Assembly (NCBI RefSeq): GCF_019578655.1
Contig: NC_063257.1
Coordinates: forward strand, 29,192,362-29,256,361
DNA length: 64,000 bases
Direction: 5' to 3'
DNA from: Ricinus communis
Lineage: Eukaryota > Streptophyta > Magnoliopsida > Malpighiales > Euphorbiaceae
The notes under the pieces were generated by a model. That model had not been told where the DNA came from. It ran no database searches and worked only from the letters and a program-made list of their open reading frames with translations. Position 1 is the first letter of the stretch; each line of letters opens with the position of its first letter. Of the stretch, positions 22,959-34,755 are shown piece by piece. Made by a program: the position numbers and the translations under genes.

Positions 22959-25248
22959 TGGGCGGCGGTATCAAAAGCGCATTTAAGTGTTTTTAGCAAA
23001 TATTTTTAGCAATTATAGCACTGCAAAGCTTTTCAATCTAATTGGAAACACGTTAACTAGTCACAAAGACTAGCGCCGATATGGAAGTTCCTACTAGTCA
23101 CAAAGACTACCGCCGATATGGGAGTCGCCACTAGTCACAAAGACTAGCACCGATATAGGAGTCGCCACTAGTCACAAAGACTAGCGCCCATCCGGGTAAT
23201 TTTCTAGGACACTTTATCTAATTGAATGGTGTTTCTCGATTCCATAAGAAAGCTTCGCCACGTCCAGAGATTGGTCCGGAAGCCAATTTTCTTAATTGTG
23301 TATCTTTATCTTTAATTTTATTATTTAACTAGTTATTGCCTATGAATGCAACAATCATATTTTTACGCATCAAGTACTACAATATGTGAGGTCCACCTAA
23401 ATTTAGCCCATTTTATTAAACTTGGCCAAATTTAATTAATCTATTTTACTAATTAATTATGCAAAAGACCTTCACAGCTTAGCCCAATTTACAAGTTATG
23501 TTTTAGTTCTAAGCCTTTAAGCCTATATGGACTACTTTTTATACAAAAGCCCAACTATGTGATCTTAAACCTAATTATAATCCAATTATAATAACTACAA
23601 TATGACAAGGCGGCCTACTAGGTCTACATTAATTTTAAGTTAGGCTTAATTATCATCTGATTAATCTAATAGACTATAATTTTTATATTGGGTCCAATTT
23701 TTAACCTTAGGGTCTATGTGTCCAAATTTTAATTAAACAATCACTTTATAGTTATTTGGCATTCATAACTATTATAACATTTTCCTAAAACTAAAAACAA
23801 AGCAAAAATACCTAAATACTAAATACATAACATAAAATCGCTGGAAATATATCAAAATTCAAAAATTTGGCCTAGAAGTGTACACAGCTGATTGGACAGG
23901 TGCATAGAGCCGATCGGCTCTAGGAGGCTTAAAAGATCTTTTTGCGAGTTTCTCCAGTTTTCGATGCTCAAAAACTGATTTTTACATGCATACAGGATAA
24001 AAGATGATTAAAATATGTAAAATGAAATAAGGAACATAAAAAACACATAGAATTTAACAAAAAAACTCAAAAATATATAAATCCTAAAAATCAAACTTGA
24101 CAGTAGCAAATATGGTATTTTAAGGCGGATTCCAACTTAATCAGACAAACCTAAAAATCTAATTCAAACAAACACAAATTAATTATATATCCCTAATCAT
24201 TAAACTAATCAATTCAAAATCCAGTGATGTCAAAATACCATATTCAAAACTCAATAAAATCAACATATTAAATAGGAAGAAACCTTAATCAAACCATATA
24301 AATCATGATTATTCATTTGAAAATAAACCTAATCATGTTTCTAGATTCATAAGTAACATAAACATAAAAAAAGCCAGTTGAGAAAAGAATATTGATGATG
24401 TGGATATAGGGAAACCCTCATGTTGTTACCGTATATTTTTGTTTTGCGAGTCTTAGGAGGTGAGGAAACAATTGAATCATAGATAGGCTAAGAATCCAGT
24501 TCTGCTTGAGATATAAAAACTTCTGTCGTTCTAAATGAGTTTCCTTAAATTAGGATTCTTTCTTAGTGGCTTACCAAAAACTAACTCTTTGTGTATAAAA
24601 TGAGCAAATAAGAGTGCAGCTTAAAAAATTCCTTAAGGAATGTAGCTAGTTCTTAATGTGTCATGTTCTATTTATAGTAGTAGGGTTAGGAAACCCTAGA
24701 AAAATAGATAAATACTTAATTAATTGAAAATACAAAACTATAGATTATCCTTTATATTTAGCAGATTAATATCCAAAAATGGAATTAAATCTTTTATATT
24801 CAAACAATTATCATAAAAAGTATTTAAAAATTCCAATAATTATCATAAATCACTTCTAGAAACTTATTTTTATATTTTTGGGTGTTTAAATGTCAAAAAT
24901 ATGTGTAAAACGGCGCTTAATCGATACTTTGTAGAGCTGACCGGCTATATGCTAATCTGATCGACTGTATGCAGAGCCGATTAGTTCTGAGGGCTGAAAA
25001 ATTTATAAAATTGTGGCAATTTGGTCTCTGAACTTTCTAAAACGGTCATTTTACCCTTCAAAGTTAATTCTTTCATACAATTAAATCCAAATTGATTCTA
25101 GAAAAGTGATTCTAATTTAATTTTTTCTAGTTCTAACTTGGACTTATTTGTCCTCGGTCTCTCAAATTTCAAGAAAAGTAGTAACTTTCATCATAGGGTT
25201 TTCCGTAATTCCCTCGATATCTGAATCTGGAAAATGGATGCTGAGACA
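22959..25248 (-). repeat. Copy 1 of a 2.3-kb solo-LTR-like repeat
   Basis: Homologous along its length to 38062-40369 and 61917-64000. Shared landmarks, left to right: GGC(A/G)GCGGT, AAGCTTCGCCAC, TGTGTATCTT, a cluster of AGCCGATYGGCT palindromes (about 23890-23935), a gene-free AT-rich centre, CTATTTATAG (24668-24677; CTATAAATAG on the minus strand, a TATA box), a second palindrome cluster (24930-24985) and the end GAGACA. The minus-strand TATA suggests minus orientation. Ends are set by homology with copy 2; the flanking pentamers TATTA and TGTGT do not match. It encodes no protein I recognise. Confidence 0.7.
23057..23200. repeat. 37-bp tandem repeat, about four units, inside copy 1
   Basis: The unit CTAGTCACAAAGACTAGCGC plus 17 more bases ending AGTCGCCA repeats from 23057, 23094, 23131 and 23168. 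Copies 2 and 3 of the host repeat have only one unit here. Each unit contains the imperfect hairpin CTAGTC...GACTAG. Confidence 0.9.
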
Positions 25249-26080
25249 TGTGTACTATTCTTTTTTATGAAAAAGATCATGTGTAGATATAGTTTTCAAA
25301 TAATAAGCTTATAAAAGTTAGAAGAGACTTGTGATCATATTGTTCTCTTATAGAAATTCAAAAAAGAAAAATATTTTGATAGTAAGTTTAAATCATATAA
25401 TAGGCTTAAGGAGGTGGATAGGCCAAAGAAGATTTGGGGGAAAAACTAGTTGTAGTTGTCCTATAAATTTTTCTGTTAACATATTGTACATTGATGGACC
25501 AGTAATTTTTATGGTATTATTAATTGGTTTAGTAATAGGATTGTTTATTCTGATACTAAGTAGTAATCATTTTCTCTTAGATATATTTTAAGTTAAATTT
25601 TATTTATTTGAATTTGTTATGAATGATTTATATATATGCAGAAAAATTATTACTTCAGTTTAAATGTATTAGTTTTCTTTTCATCAAATATATTTTTGGA
25701 TACAATTATATTTGAATATGAATTGAATATACTTTGAATATACCACAATAATATTCCTTTATATATTCAAAATAAACTTGAATATACTATTTCTTTTTAG
25801 TTTTGCTTTATACTTCATTTAGCTATTTGATATTATAATTTTATAAGTTGTTTAATATATATATATGTGTTGTATTTATCTAATAGTTATTTTTATAATT
25901 CAACAACTTGATAATCATATTTAAGAAATAACAATAGCTTCTAAATTCAATTTGATGACTTGGTTTTATGAATTAAAATTTGTGTAACCAAAATAATTTT
26001 TATAATTAGTTGATAGATATTATTTTTGGTCAAAATTATTCATTAGAATTTATATTATGCAACAAAAATATAGATAATTT
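25249..26080. other. AT-rich DNA without a supported gene
   Basis: An 86-codon plus-strand frame at 25331-25591 matches nothing I recognise. Around 25700-25800 there are shorter, diverged copies of the inverted-repeat motif described next (TATTTGAATAT...AATATACTT). Confidence 0.4.
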
Positions 26081-26711
26081 AGAAATGGTAGTAGATACTC
26101 ATTATATACTCATAATATATTTAGAGTGAACTATATATTATTAAATATAAAAATCTATTTGAATATAAGCTGAATATACTTCGATAATATTTTTATATAT
26201 TCGAAATAAACTTGGTGTAAGTCATATATCGTAATATTCATATTTTACTTTTTCAATTTGTTCAACAACGGTTTTTATTATCACATTTGCTTAGTCGTTC
26301 TAATATAAAATATTTTGATTTATTAAGAGATCTTCAAGAATTATTTTTGATTCTTTAGTTCTTGCAAGTTGTAGATTTCTCCCCATTGAACTTGATGCAA
26401 GATGGTTATTTTGTGGTTGAATTTTTATAATAGTTATGCATTAAAGAGTATTTAGTGAAGTAATATTTTGTCTTCTTCAATTCTAGATAGAATAAAGGGC
26501 TTGCATTGTCTTTTATTGGTAATGGTAGATAACTATTTTTAACTTGATATTAAATTTGATTCTTATTATTGTGTTTATCGTGGTGAAGAAAAATGAGTAT
26601 TATGATTATATATAAAAAATATCTAAATAGAAAAAATTCAATGAGAATCAAAGTATCATATACCTGAAATAAACTTATTAAATACTTAGTATATACTGTT
26701 GATCGTATATG
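26081..26711. repeat. Left arm of a ~630-bp inverted repeat
   Basis: Reverse complement of 30375-31003 with indels and substitutions. Matching blocks include GGTAGTAGATA, TATTTGAATATAAGCTGAAT, AGAGTATTTAGTGAAGTAAT, TTTTTAACTTGATAT and ATACCTGAAATAAAC. It contains no protein frame. Confidence 0.85.
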
Positions 26712-27327
26712 ATGTATAATTGATATATTCCTTTTATATACTTATATTCATACAATATAAAGACAAATTTACTAAATCTTGAAATTATATATTTATAATA
26801 TTACCTATAGATATTTAATATATACTATTTTCTAAATTTTTAGTAAAATATATATAATTATTTAATTCTTTATATATTTAAGTTTTGAAATCCAATATTT
26901 ATCTTTTATAATTTTAAAAATTATATATTGTGTTTCTTTTTGAAAAATTTTGATATAATAAAATTCAAAGTAACACAATATCAAATAGATCAAAGTATGT
27001 CGAAGAAGTTTGGATTATCTCTTATGAAATTCAAAAATTGATTAAAGTACATCAAAGAAGTTTCAACTCTTTCAATTTTTTGTTTGTTGTTGTAATTTTA
27101 TTTTATTATTGATGAGATTGCTACTTGATTTTTTGTGATTGTCTTTTAATATGGTACTGCAATTTCTTTTTATTTGGTGCTGCAATTTTTTTGCCTTTCC
27201 ATTGGAAGTTTATGAAATAAAAATATATGTATTTTTAGTTTTGTATGAATATAAATTTATTATATATTGAGCCTATTTTTGTAAGTTCTTAAAGTCTGAG
27301 GTATAAACATTAGTTGGATTAGTTTTT

Positions 27328-27367
<40 letters not shown>

Positions 27368-28900
27368 TATTTAAAACCTAAATTTTTTTAACATGTGTGC
27401 GTATAATTTAGCGTGTATATTTATTTTTAACACATAAAATTCAAATATATGTATAATTTTTGGTTTATTCTATTAATTTATTAATTAATAAGTTATATTC
27501 CTAATTAAACACTCATAATCCTAAAAATTAAATAATAAGTATAATTTAATATTATACTAACTAGTAAATTAGCTCTTTAATTAAATAATGGTTCTAATTC
27601 TATTATAGGAAATAGTACATTAATATGTTTTTATTATTATATTAATTAATTAATTAATTTTTTAATTAAACAATAATTTTAATTCTAAAAAGTAAAATTT
27701 TAAATTATATCTTTTAAATATTATATTAATTAATTATTTATTTTTTAATTATATAATAATCACTAATTCTACAAATATTAATATCAATTATATTGATAGT
27801 ATTAATTTGTATAATATTAAAATCAATTAATCAATATTTTAAAATCATTTTTATATTTTTATATTAATAAAATATGAAAATATTAAAAAATTGAGAAAAT
27901 ATCTAAAAACATTAATTTATATTTTTAAAAATATTAAAAATAATATTAAATATTAAATATTGAATATTATATTAAATTTTATCTATAAACTTAATTTTAT
28001 ATTCAAAATAATAATAACGACTGTTTAACACACATGTAGCAGGAATAGTGATGCTTTATATAAGAATAACCTTTCTATTATAAATAGAAATAGATTTTGT
28101 ACATACCATCTTAAAAAAGTATTTCTTTATATAGTAATATTTATAAATATTATTTTAAAAAATATTTGTTGAATTATTTTTTATCTTATTGTTGTATTGT
28201 TTTGTCTCATTGTTCTTTTTTGTATAATATAACATATTAACATATTTTATCTTTGGTATATATTATCTCATTTACAAAATTAAGTATTAAATTCGAAAAG
28301 GAACTTTAGTACTCAAACCTTCATTAATTTATAACTTTTTCATAATTATAAATTTTATTTAATATTAAGTGGATGACTATAAAGAGGTTTTCTATTTCTA
28401 TAAATCGTCCAATTACCTAAAACTTCAAGAAAAATCTTTAACAAACTAGGTGAAGAGTCATTGACATGTAATTAAACTTTTAATATTTTTGATTGAGCCT
28501 CTCAAGTTTATTGATTGAAGTATTACTAAAAGAATGAAAAATAATAACTAAATTTAATATCTTATAACATAATGAATATTTAGTAAGAAACTATTTAAGA
28601 ATGTGATTCTAAAAACTCAAAATAATAATAAATAAAAATAAAAGAATATTAAACCAACAATGAATAGGGCTATATGAAATAAAATAAATTTATTATAAAA
28701 TAAGCAATTATAAGATGGAAAAATCACGATTGAGTTTTAGAACATGAAAGAAAAATACATTATGAAGGGGACCGCTGAAAGATCATTTGATCTATTTTTC
28801 TTTAACTTCCTCCCTTAATTAAGGAGTATAGTAAGGCCCCAACACAGTAAATCCCATGCAGCTAAGCAGGCACGGTCAAAGCTCAGCATCAAGCCGAGCA
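26712..28900. other. Very AT-rich DNA inside the inverted repeat; no gene seen
   Basis: Composed of A/T runs, short direct repeats of TTAATTAA type (27480-28010) and a (TA)n tract at 27331-27360. No frame longer than about 60 codons is open. Confidence 0.6.
27331..27360. repeat. (TA)n microsatellite
   Basis: About 15 uninterrupted TA dinucleotides. Similar tracts lie at about 31359-31391, 35640-35685 and 61901-61918. Confidence 0.95.
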
Positions 28901-28904
28901 TTAG

Positions 28905-29000
28905 CCATATCCGGTGGGTGTTAGAGCATTGAGAGAAGGCCTTTTCCTAATACGAGAGGACCAGGAAGGACGTACTTGTAATGTACCAGTTATTATGTTA
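28905..29000 (+). pseudogene. Fragment of plastid-type 23S rRNA gene
   Basis: The string CCATATCCGG, then TTAGAGCATTGAGAG, TACGAGAGGACCAGGAAGGA and TGTACCAGTTAT in that order is the conserved 3' part of plastid/bacterial-type 23S rRNA, around the sarcin-ricin-proximal helices. Differences from the usual sequence (CTAATACG for CTAGTACG, missing bases after GACGTAC) show decay. It is a nuclear insertion of plastid DNA (or, less likely, mitochondrial 26S) only about 95 bases long. The higher-GC stretch just upstream (28835-28904) may be part of the same insertion, but I do not recognise it. Confidence 0.72.
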
Positions 29001-29347
29001 ATTATTTACAAAAATTAAAATAAGACTTTGTTAGAAGGAAAATAGAAAAAATCCTAGAGATCGTGAGACTCAATAGACGAGAATATAAAATTTATATTTT
29101 AATAAGAAATGAAAATTCAGAGGCTTAAAGTGTTATGTATTAGTAAGGCTATAAATTTATGGAGTTATAAAGTTTTTCGATTGTTTTTAATTATTTTTAA
29201 GAATAAAAAATTAAAAATAAATTTGATAAGAAAACTAAAAATATAAAATTTTTCAAATTTTTCAAATTATAAATTCTAATCCACCATTATTTTTTAAAAT
29301 TTGCAAACACATAAATCTATAAAATAAAATAAAATAAAAGTTTCGAC
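29001..29347. other. AT-rich DNA, nothing recognised
   Basis: Poly-A and AAATTTTT-rich sequence lies between the rRNA fragment and the LTR-like stretch. No frame or repeat is supported. Confidence 0.5.
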
Positions 29348-30237
29348 TGATACTTTGCAAATATTAACTCAAGCAAAAATAACTCTTATTACCATGTAAT
29401 TAAATCCTTCTATTGAACAATATCCACTCAAGTGAGGATATTCGAATAATCAAATCCACTAACTTGATTCTATGACCAAATCCAGAATACATCTCGACTA
29501 AATATGATTAATGCAAAAATTTCTTTTTCATTATTCATAATTATCTCGTCCAAGGATTTCCTAGTCAAGATGTTATCGGATCGTATAGGATATTCTCTTT
29601 GTTTACTTAAGGTAATGGATTCCTTATTGATGAACACCTGCACTCATGCATATGCAATTGGAGCCACTATTTGCAAGTACCTATTCTAGTTATGAAATGG
29701 ATACCTAAAGCATAAGCAAATCCCAATTATATATTCATGAGACAACTCTGTCACCTCAGATCTAAAGATTAATTACACCATCATAACTTAATAATGAATT
29801 AGTGACTTAAGTAAATCATCCATGTGATTCATTATTTCTTCAAGTCATGTTCAGTCTACTTGTCTCACAAGTGACTCATAATGATTAACTTAGCAGATCA
29901 TACTAAATGGCATGAGAGTCACCATTCTATATAAATTAGTATCCCATACTAATCATAGGGTTAAACATATTACGTCGGTCTTCTGGATTAAAGATATCTA
30001 ATATTTACTCCTACAACTAAGAACTATTTTATAATACTTATTCTAAAGATCATCCATCACTCATATTCTCAACTCTTGAGAATTAAGTCTTTAATAAATA
30101 TTATTGGACTCCTTCAATAATTATATAATTACAAAAAAGAATGATAGACAATTGTCATTAAATAAAAAGATATTCATTACATAATAATATCACAATGTAT
30201 GAACCAAAAAGCAACCAATTGGCTTTTAGGACATACA
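29348..30237 (-). repeat. Copia LTR-like sequence, minus orientation
   Basis: Read on the minus strand it begins TGTATGTCCTAAAAGCCAAT, resembling the LTR start of several plant copia lineages. It continues about 890 bp with more balanced composition than its flanks. No primer site, gag or second LTR is found beside it, so it would be a solo or truncated LTR. Flanking pentamers (TCGAC and TCTAA) do not match. The LTR identity is from memory of typical starts. Confidence 0.5.
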
Positions 30238-30374
30238 TCTAATAGCAATCTCATACCATTTTGTATGTTTTATACATTGACTATTATATAAAAATAGGTA
30301 TATAAAAAGAATACATCAATGATACATTATATTAAAAAAACTTATTTTCTAAAAAGATATTAAAAATGTGTTCA

Positions 30375-31003
30375 AAATATACCGTGAACAGTATATACTA
30401 AGTATATAATGAGTTTATTTCAGGTATATAATACTCCGATTCTCTTTGAATTTTCTCCACTCAATTTTTTAAAATTATATTTTATATTTTTTGATATATA
30501 GACATAATACTTGTTTTTCTACAACAATGAACACAATAACAAATTCTATATCAAGTTAAAAATGGTAATCCACGATTACAAATTCCTATTCTATATAGAG
30601 TTAAAGAAGATAAAAAATTACTTCACTAAATACTCTTTATGTAGAACTGCTACAGAAATTCAACCATAAAACAACTACTTTACGTTAAATTCAAAGAGGA
30701 CAAATTTATAATTTATAATGACTAAAGAATCAAGAACAATTCTTAAAAATATTTGGACAAATCAAAACATTTCAAATTAGAACAACCAAGCAAACGTGAT
30801 AATATAAACTATTGTTGAGCAAATTGGAGAAGCAAAATGTGAATATCGTGTTAGATGATTTATACCAAGTTTATTTCGAGTATAGAAAAGATATCATCGA
30901 AATAAATTATGAGTATATTCAGCTTATATTCAAATAGACTTTTTAAACTTAACATTACATAGTACATACTCTGAGTATATAATGAATATCTACTACCTTT
31001 TTT
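30375..31003. repeat. Right arm of the ~630-bp inverted repeat
   Basis: Reverse complement of 26081-26711. Diverged relatives in the same orientation continue at about 31660-31830 and 32460-32610, inside the tandem duplication. Confidence 0.85.
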
Positions 31004-31351
31004 AAATCATAAAACCATAAAATTAGTTTTGAAAATTGTACAATATTTTTAAACTGAAAATTATATTAATATAAAAATATAAAAAAGATTTTAAAGTGGA
31101 TAGTAAAAAGTAAATTATGAGTATATAAAAGTATACAATAAGCATGTATTTTTTTTAAATCTAAAAGAATTTGTTTAAAATAGATATACTTGATTTATAT
31201 ATGTAGAGTATTATTTATTAGTTTTTTCTATTTAATTTAATAAATAAGAAAATTTATATGTCCTATTTCTTTCAAAAAAGATATATATTTAAAATCAAAT
31301 TTTTATTATTTTAATTTTATTAATATATTTAACTCTGATATATAAATATAT

Positions 31352-31390
<39 letters not shown>
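31004..31390. other. AT-rich spacer with (TA)n tract
   Basis: No gene seen. The TA tract at about 31359-31391 directly precedes the first copy of the 0.8-kb tandem duplication. Confidence 0.6.
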
Positions 31391-31396
<6 letters not shown>

Positions 31397-32920
31397 TTTT
31401 TATTACTTATTAAGTCGAACTAATAAAACTTTTGCATATTGCAAGTTATTTTTATATATTTTATATTCATGATTTAGTTTTTAGAATTTTTATTTTTATT
31501 TTTATATTCTTATTTCTTGTCTTTTCACAAAAATATATATGAATTTAAATGTGTATTTTATATATTAATTATTATATTAATATAAATAAAAAAATCAATA
31601 ATAGATTAAAAAAATTTAAGAAATATAAAATAGATTTTCAAAGAAACAGTAAAAATTATATAATGAATATATAACTAGTATAATTTAGATATATCATATT
31701 CTGATTGTTATTGATTTTTCTCGTTCTCATTTTAAAATCATCTTCTATTTTATTTTCATATACAAACATTGACTCTTTTTTTTATATTTTTGTTCACCAC
31801 AACGGACAATGAGAAAAAAAATATCAGATACATAAATTTTGATATAAAGAGTATTATATTATCAAAGGACTTTAGCTTTTCGAAAGAACAAATCAAAATT
31901 AACATAGAGCAAAAAAGCATCACCATCACCATCACCATCACCATCTGATTTTTATTTTTATTGAAGACACAACACCAATATTCTTCTTTGAAGAGGAATT
32001 ATCAATATTCTTCTTATAATCAAAATTTCTATCATTTTTAACAGAAAATTTGCATTTTGCATCATCCTTTTCAATGTTTTAATTCAAAATTGAAAAACAC
32101 CTTTTGCATGAATAAGTTAACCACTGATTTTCAAGTAACAGTCAAAAATTTCAAATAGAACTGATAATTCGTGTCGTGTATATATATATATATAGTTATT
32201 TTTTATTACTTATTAACTTGAACTAATAAAACTTTTGCATATTGCAAGTTATTTTTATATATTTTATATTCATGATTTAGTTTTTAGAATTTTTATTTTT
32301 ATTTTTATATTCTTATTTCTTGTCTTTTCACAAAAATATATATGAATTTAAATGTGTATTTTATATATTAATTATTATATTAATATAAATAAAAAAAATC
32401 AATAATAGATTAAAAAAATTTAAGAAATATAAAATAGATTTTCAAAGAAACAGTAAAAATTATATAATGAATATATAACTAGTATAATTTAGATATATCA
32501 TATTCTGATTGTTATTGATTTTTCTCATTCTCATTTTAAAATCATCTTCTATTTTATTTTCATATACAAACATTGACTTTTTTTTTTATATTTTTGTTCA
32601 CCACAACGGACAATGAGAAAAAAATATCAGATACATAAATTTTGATATAAAGAGTATTATATTATCAAAGGACTTTAGCTTTTCGAAAGAACAAATCAAA
32701 ATTAACATAGAGCAAAAAAGCATCACCATCACCGTCTGATTTTTATTTTTCTTGAAGACATAACACCAATATTCTTTTTTAACAGAAAATTTGCATTTTG
32801 CATCATCCTTTTCAATGTTTTAATTCAAAATTGAAAAACACCTTTTGCATGAATAAGTTAACCATTGATTTTCAAGTATCAGTCAAAAATTTCAAATAGA
32901 ACTGATAATTCGTGTCGTGT
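31391..32920. repeat. 0.8-kb tandem direct duplication
   Basis: Copy a (31391-32180) and copy b (32193-32920) both start TAGTTATTTTTA...TTACTTATTAA and end GATAATTCGTGTCGTGT, each preceded by (TA)n. Copy b is about 60 bases shorter: it lacks a segment matching about 31981-32040 and part of a CATCAC microsatellite (31918-31944 in copy a). Similarity is very high, so the duplication is young compared with its surroundings. Confidence 0.92.
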
Positions 32921-33814
32921 TGTATCTAATCGTGTCGTTCAAGATACATGTATAATATAAAAATGGCTAATTCAAATAGGCCTCATTTAATTAATCGTAT
33001 CAAAACATCAAAATTAAATACAAATACATTTATTAACTAGGCTAAATGGATCAGTTAATAAATTAAATTTTAAAAATTTTATCGTTAAATAAAAAAATAA
33101 TTATTAGAATTTTAAAAAATATATTTATTTAATTATAGAATGACTTAAATTTTAAATTATTAATTTAAAACATAATTATATCTTTATAAGTGATATTTAT
33201 ATTAATTATTATTTTAAATAAATATGTTTAATTGTGTTACCGCGGGTTAGATAAGTCATATCGTTTAAATCTAGTTTTATTTATAGTGGCCCGTTTATGG
33301 CTTAAACCTGTTTATTTTAAATTTAAATTGTTTAACTATGCCTGATTTAATTTGGTCATGTCAATAATTATTAGTCTTAGTTTTAAAGAAAATAAAAGAT
33401 AAAATCAAAGGAAAAAAGGAGAAAAAAATTAGAAAAACAAAAAGTACCAAGAAAAAAAATCGTAAAAGAGTTTGAAAATCGCTAAAAGACAAAAAAGAAA
33501 ATAATACTGCCATAACAAATAAAAAGAAAAAAAGAAAAAAGAGAAAGCATAAAAATAAAAAATCAAAACTCAATGTATAAAAATAACAAGGAAAAACAAG
33601 AGCGTGTTCCGTGTAATTTCCTCTTTCTCTTAAGTGAATCATAAACCAACAGTTTTGAGCCGGTTCAAACTCTTGGTCGAGTCGTAGGGGTGAATTGGGT
33701 TCTGGAAGACTCTGGAGAAAAACAGAACAATCTAAAAGCCTTCTTTCTAGAACGAACCCATTCCCTAAATAAAACTCGCCACAAATTGAACTCTCACAGC
33801 AATCCTAATCAGTA
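32921..33814. other. Upstream region of the 33815 gene
   Basis: AT-rich DNA passes into an A-rich tract (33370-33590) and then a balanced 200-bp stretch before the ATG. No clear TATA box is seen at a standard distance; TAAATAAAAC at about 33766 is a weak candidate. The open minus frame at 33361-33642 is a low-complexity artefact. Confidence 0.45.
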
Positions 33815-34755
33815 ATGGCGGCACAGTATAAGGTGTTACCCATGAGGATAAAGAGAAAGGAAGTTGAAGATGTTAGTAATGATGATTTCTCCGATTTCTC
33901 TCTTTCTTCTCCGGCCAGAAAGATTCGTCGACTCGTAAGTATTAATTCGGCAGTTCCTTAGTTTTTGTTTCTTTCTTTTTCTTCTTTCGTGTGTACGGAT
34001 AGAATGAACTGAATTGAAAAAGAAATTGTTCGTTTGTTTGTTTGTTTGATAGCACATGGAGGAACAGGAAATTAAGGAAATTAATAATCAATTGCGGTCA
34101 GGTTGTGGATTTGAAGAGGTGTCTGGTTCTGGTTCAGGTTCAGAGTGGAACCAAGAGAAAGCAATTGTACTGTATAAGAAGCCTGAAAACCCACACCAAT
34201 TCGTGCTATATTCTCCTTACTCCAATTTCTCTGTTTCTGTTGATTCTGATTTGATTTCTGATTTTAAGAGTAAGCTTTCCTTTTTGGATTTTTTGATTCA
34301 ATATAGCAGTTTTCTTGTTGAAAGAGATGGTTCTGATTGTAAGTGACTGTGTGGTGCACTGTACAGATCAATTTATTAGGTCAAGGCGCAGCGGTGTGAC
34401 CATAAAACCAGCTGAGGAAGAAGAAGAAGAAGCAGCAAGTAGTGAAAGGAGGAGTAGCATGGCAGTGGTTCCATGGGTTCCATATAATCCAAGTTTTGGG
34501 GAAGCAGAGACGATGATGGAGACAGAACAAGATGGAATAGAAACAATGGATATTGAAGACAACACCGCTGAAAGCAGCAGCAGTAGAGGAAGTATAGAGC
34601 AAGAGCAAGAGCAAGAGCAAGGGAATTGGCAGGGGAATGGGTTTGATCTTGCAAAAGGATTGCCCCAATGGCAGCAACAGCACTGCTTCATACCAAACCT
34701 TCCCTACACCACCAGCACCACCACCTCAACCCCTATTTCATGGTCCCATTGTTAG
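33815..34755 (+). CDS. Uncharacterised plant protein, three exons, 241 residues
   Basis: Exons 33815-33934, 34053-34269 and 34367-34755 join in frame through GT-AG introns of 118 and 97 bases, typical plant sizes. The N-terminus has RIKRKEVEDV then FSDFSLSSPARKIRRL (about residues 25-40), a basic nuclear-localisation-like block. Residues about 75-110 hold a hydrophobic/aromatic segment (AIVLYKKPENPHQFVLYSPY). The middle is acidic (a run of six Glu near 142) and contains AVVPWVPYNPSF. The C-terminal part is low complexity (EQEQEQEQ, QWQQQ, Thr/Ser-rich). I recall similarly built plant-only proteins beginning with a Lys/Arg-rich start and SSPARKIRRLD, without assigned function. No enzyme motif is visible; a nuclear regulatory role is a guess. 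The ORF is intact and intron phase is consistent, so it is probably real. Confidence 0.8.

Noticed and set aside
25331..25591. 86-codon plus-strand open frame with a hydrophobic tail
   Set aside because: No recognisable motif, AT-rich context, no splice or promoter evidence. Considered and dropped as a plastid-gene fragment because no plastid protein fits.
28835..28904. 5S rRNA or tRNA gene next to the 23S fragment
   Set aside because: I compared it by eye with box A/C of 5S and with tRNA arms and saw no match.
26081..31003. CRISPR array or bacterial-type system in the repeat-rich middle
   Set aside because: Repeats are long, inverted or tandem and without regular short spacers; the genome is plant nuclear.
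31756..31944. Minus frame starting with Met-Val repeats
   Set aside because: Created by the CATCAC microsatellite; low complexity.
33361..33642. 93-codon minus frame rich in Phe and Leu
   Set aside because: It is the reverse of an A-rich low-complexity tract; no gene signal.
34368..34691. Three overlapping minus-strand frames of 92-107 codons
   Set aside because: They mirror the Glu/Gln/Ser-rich third exon of the plus-strand gene at 33815.
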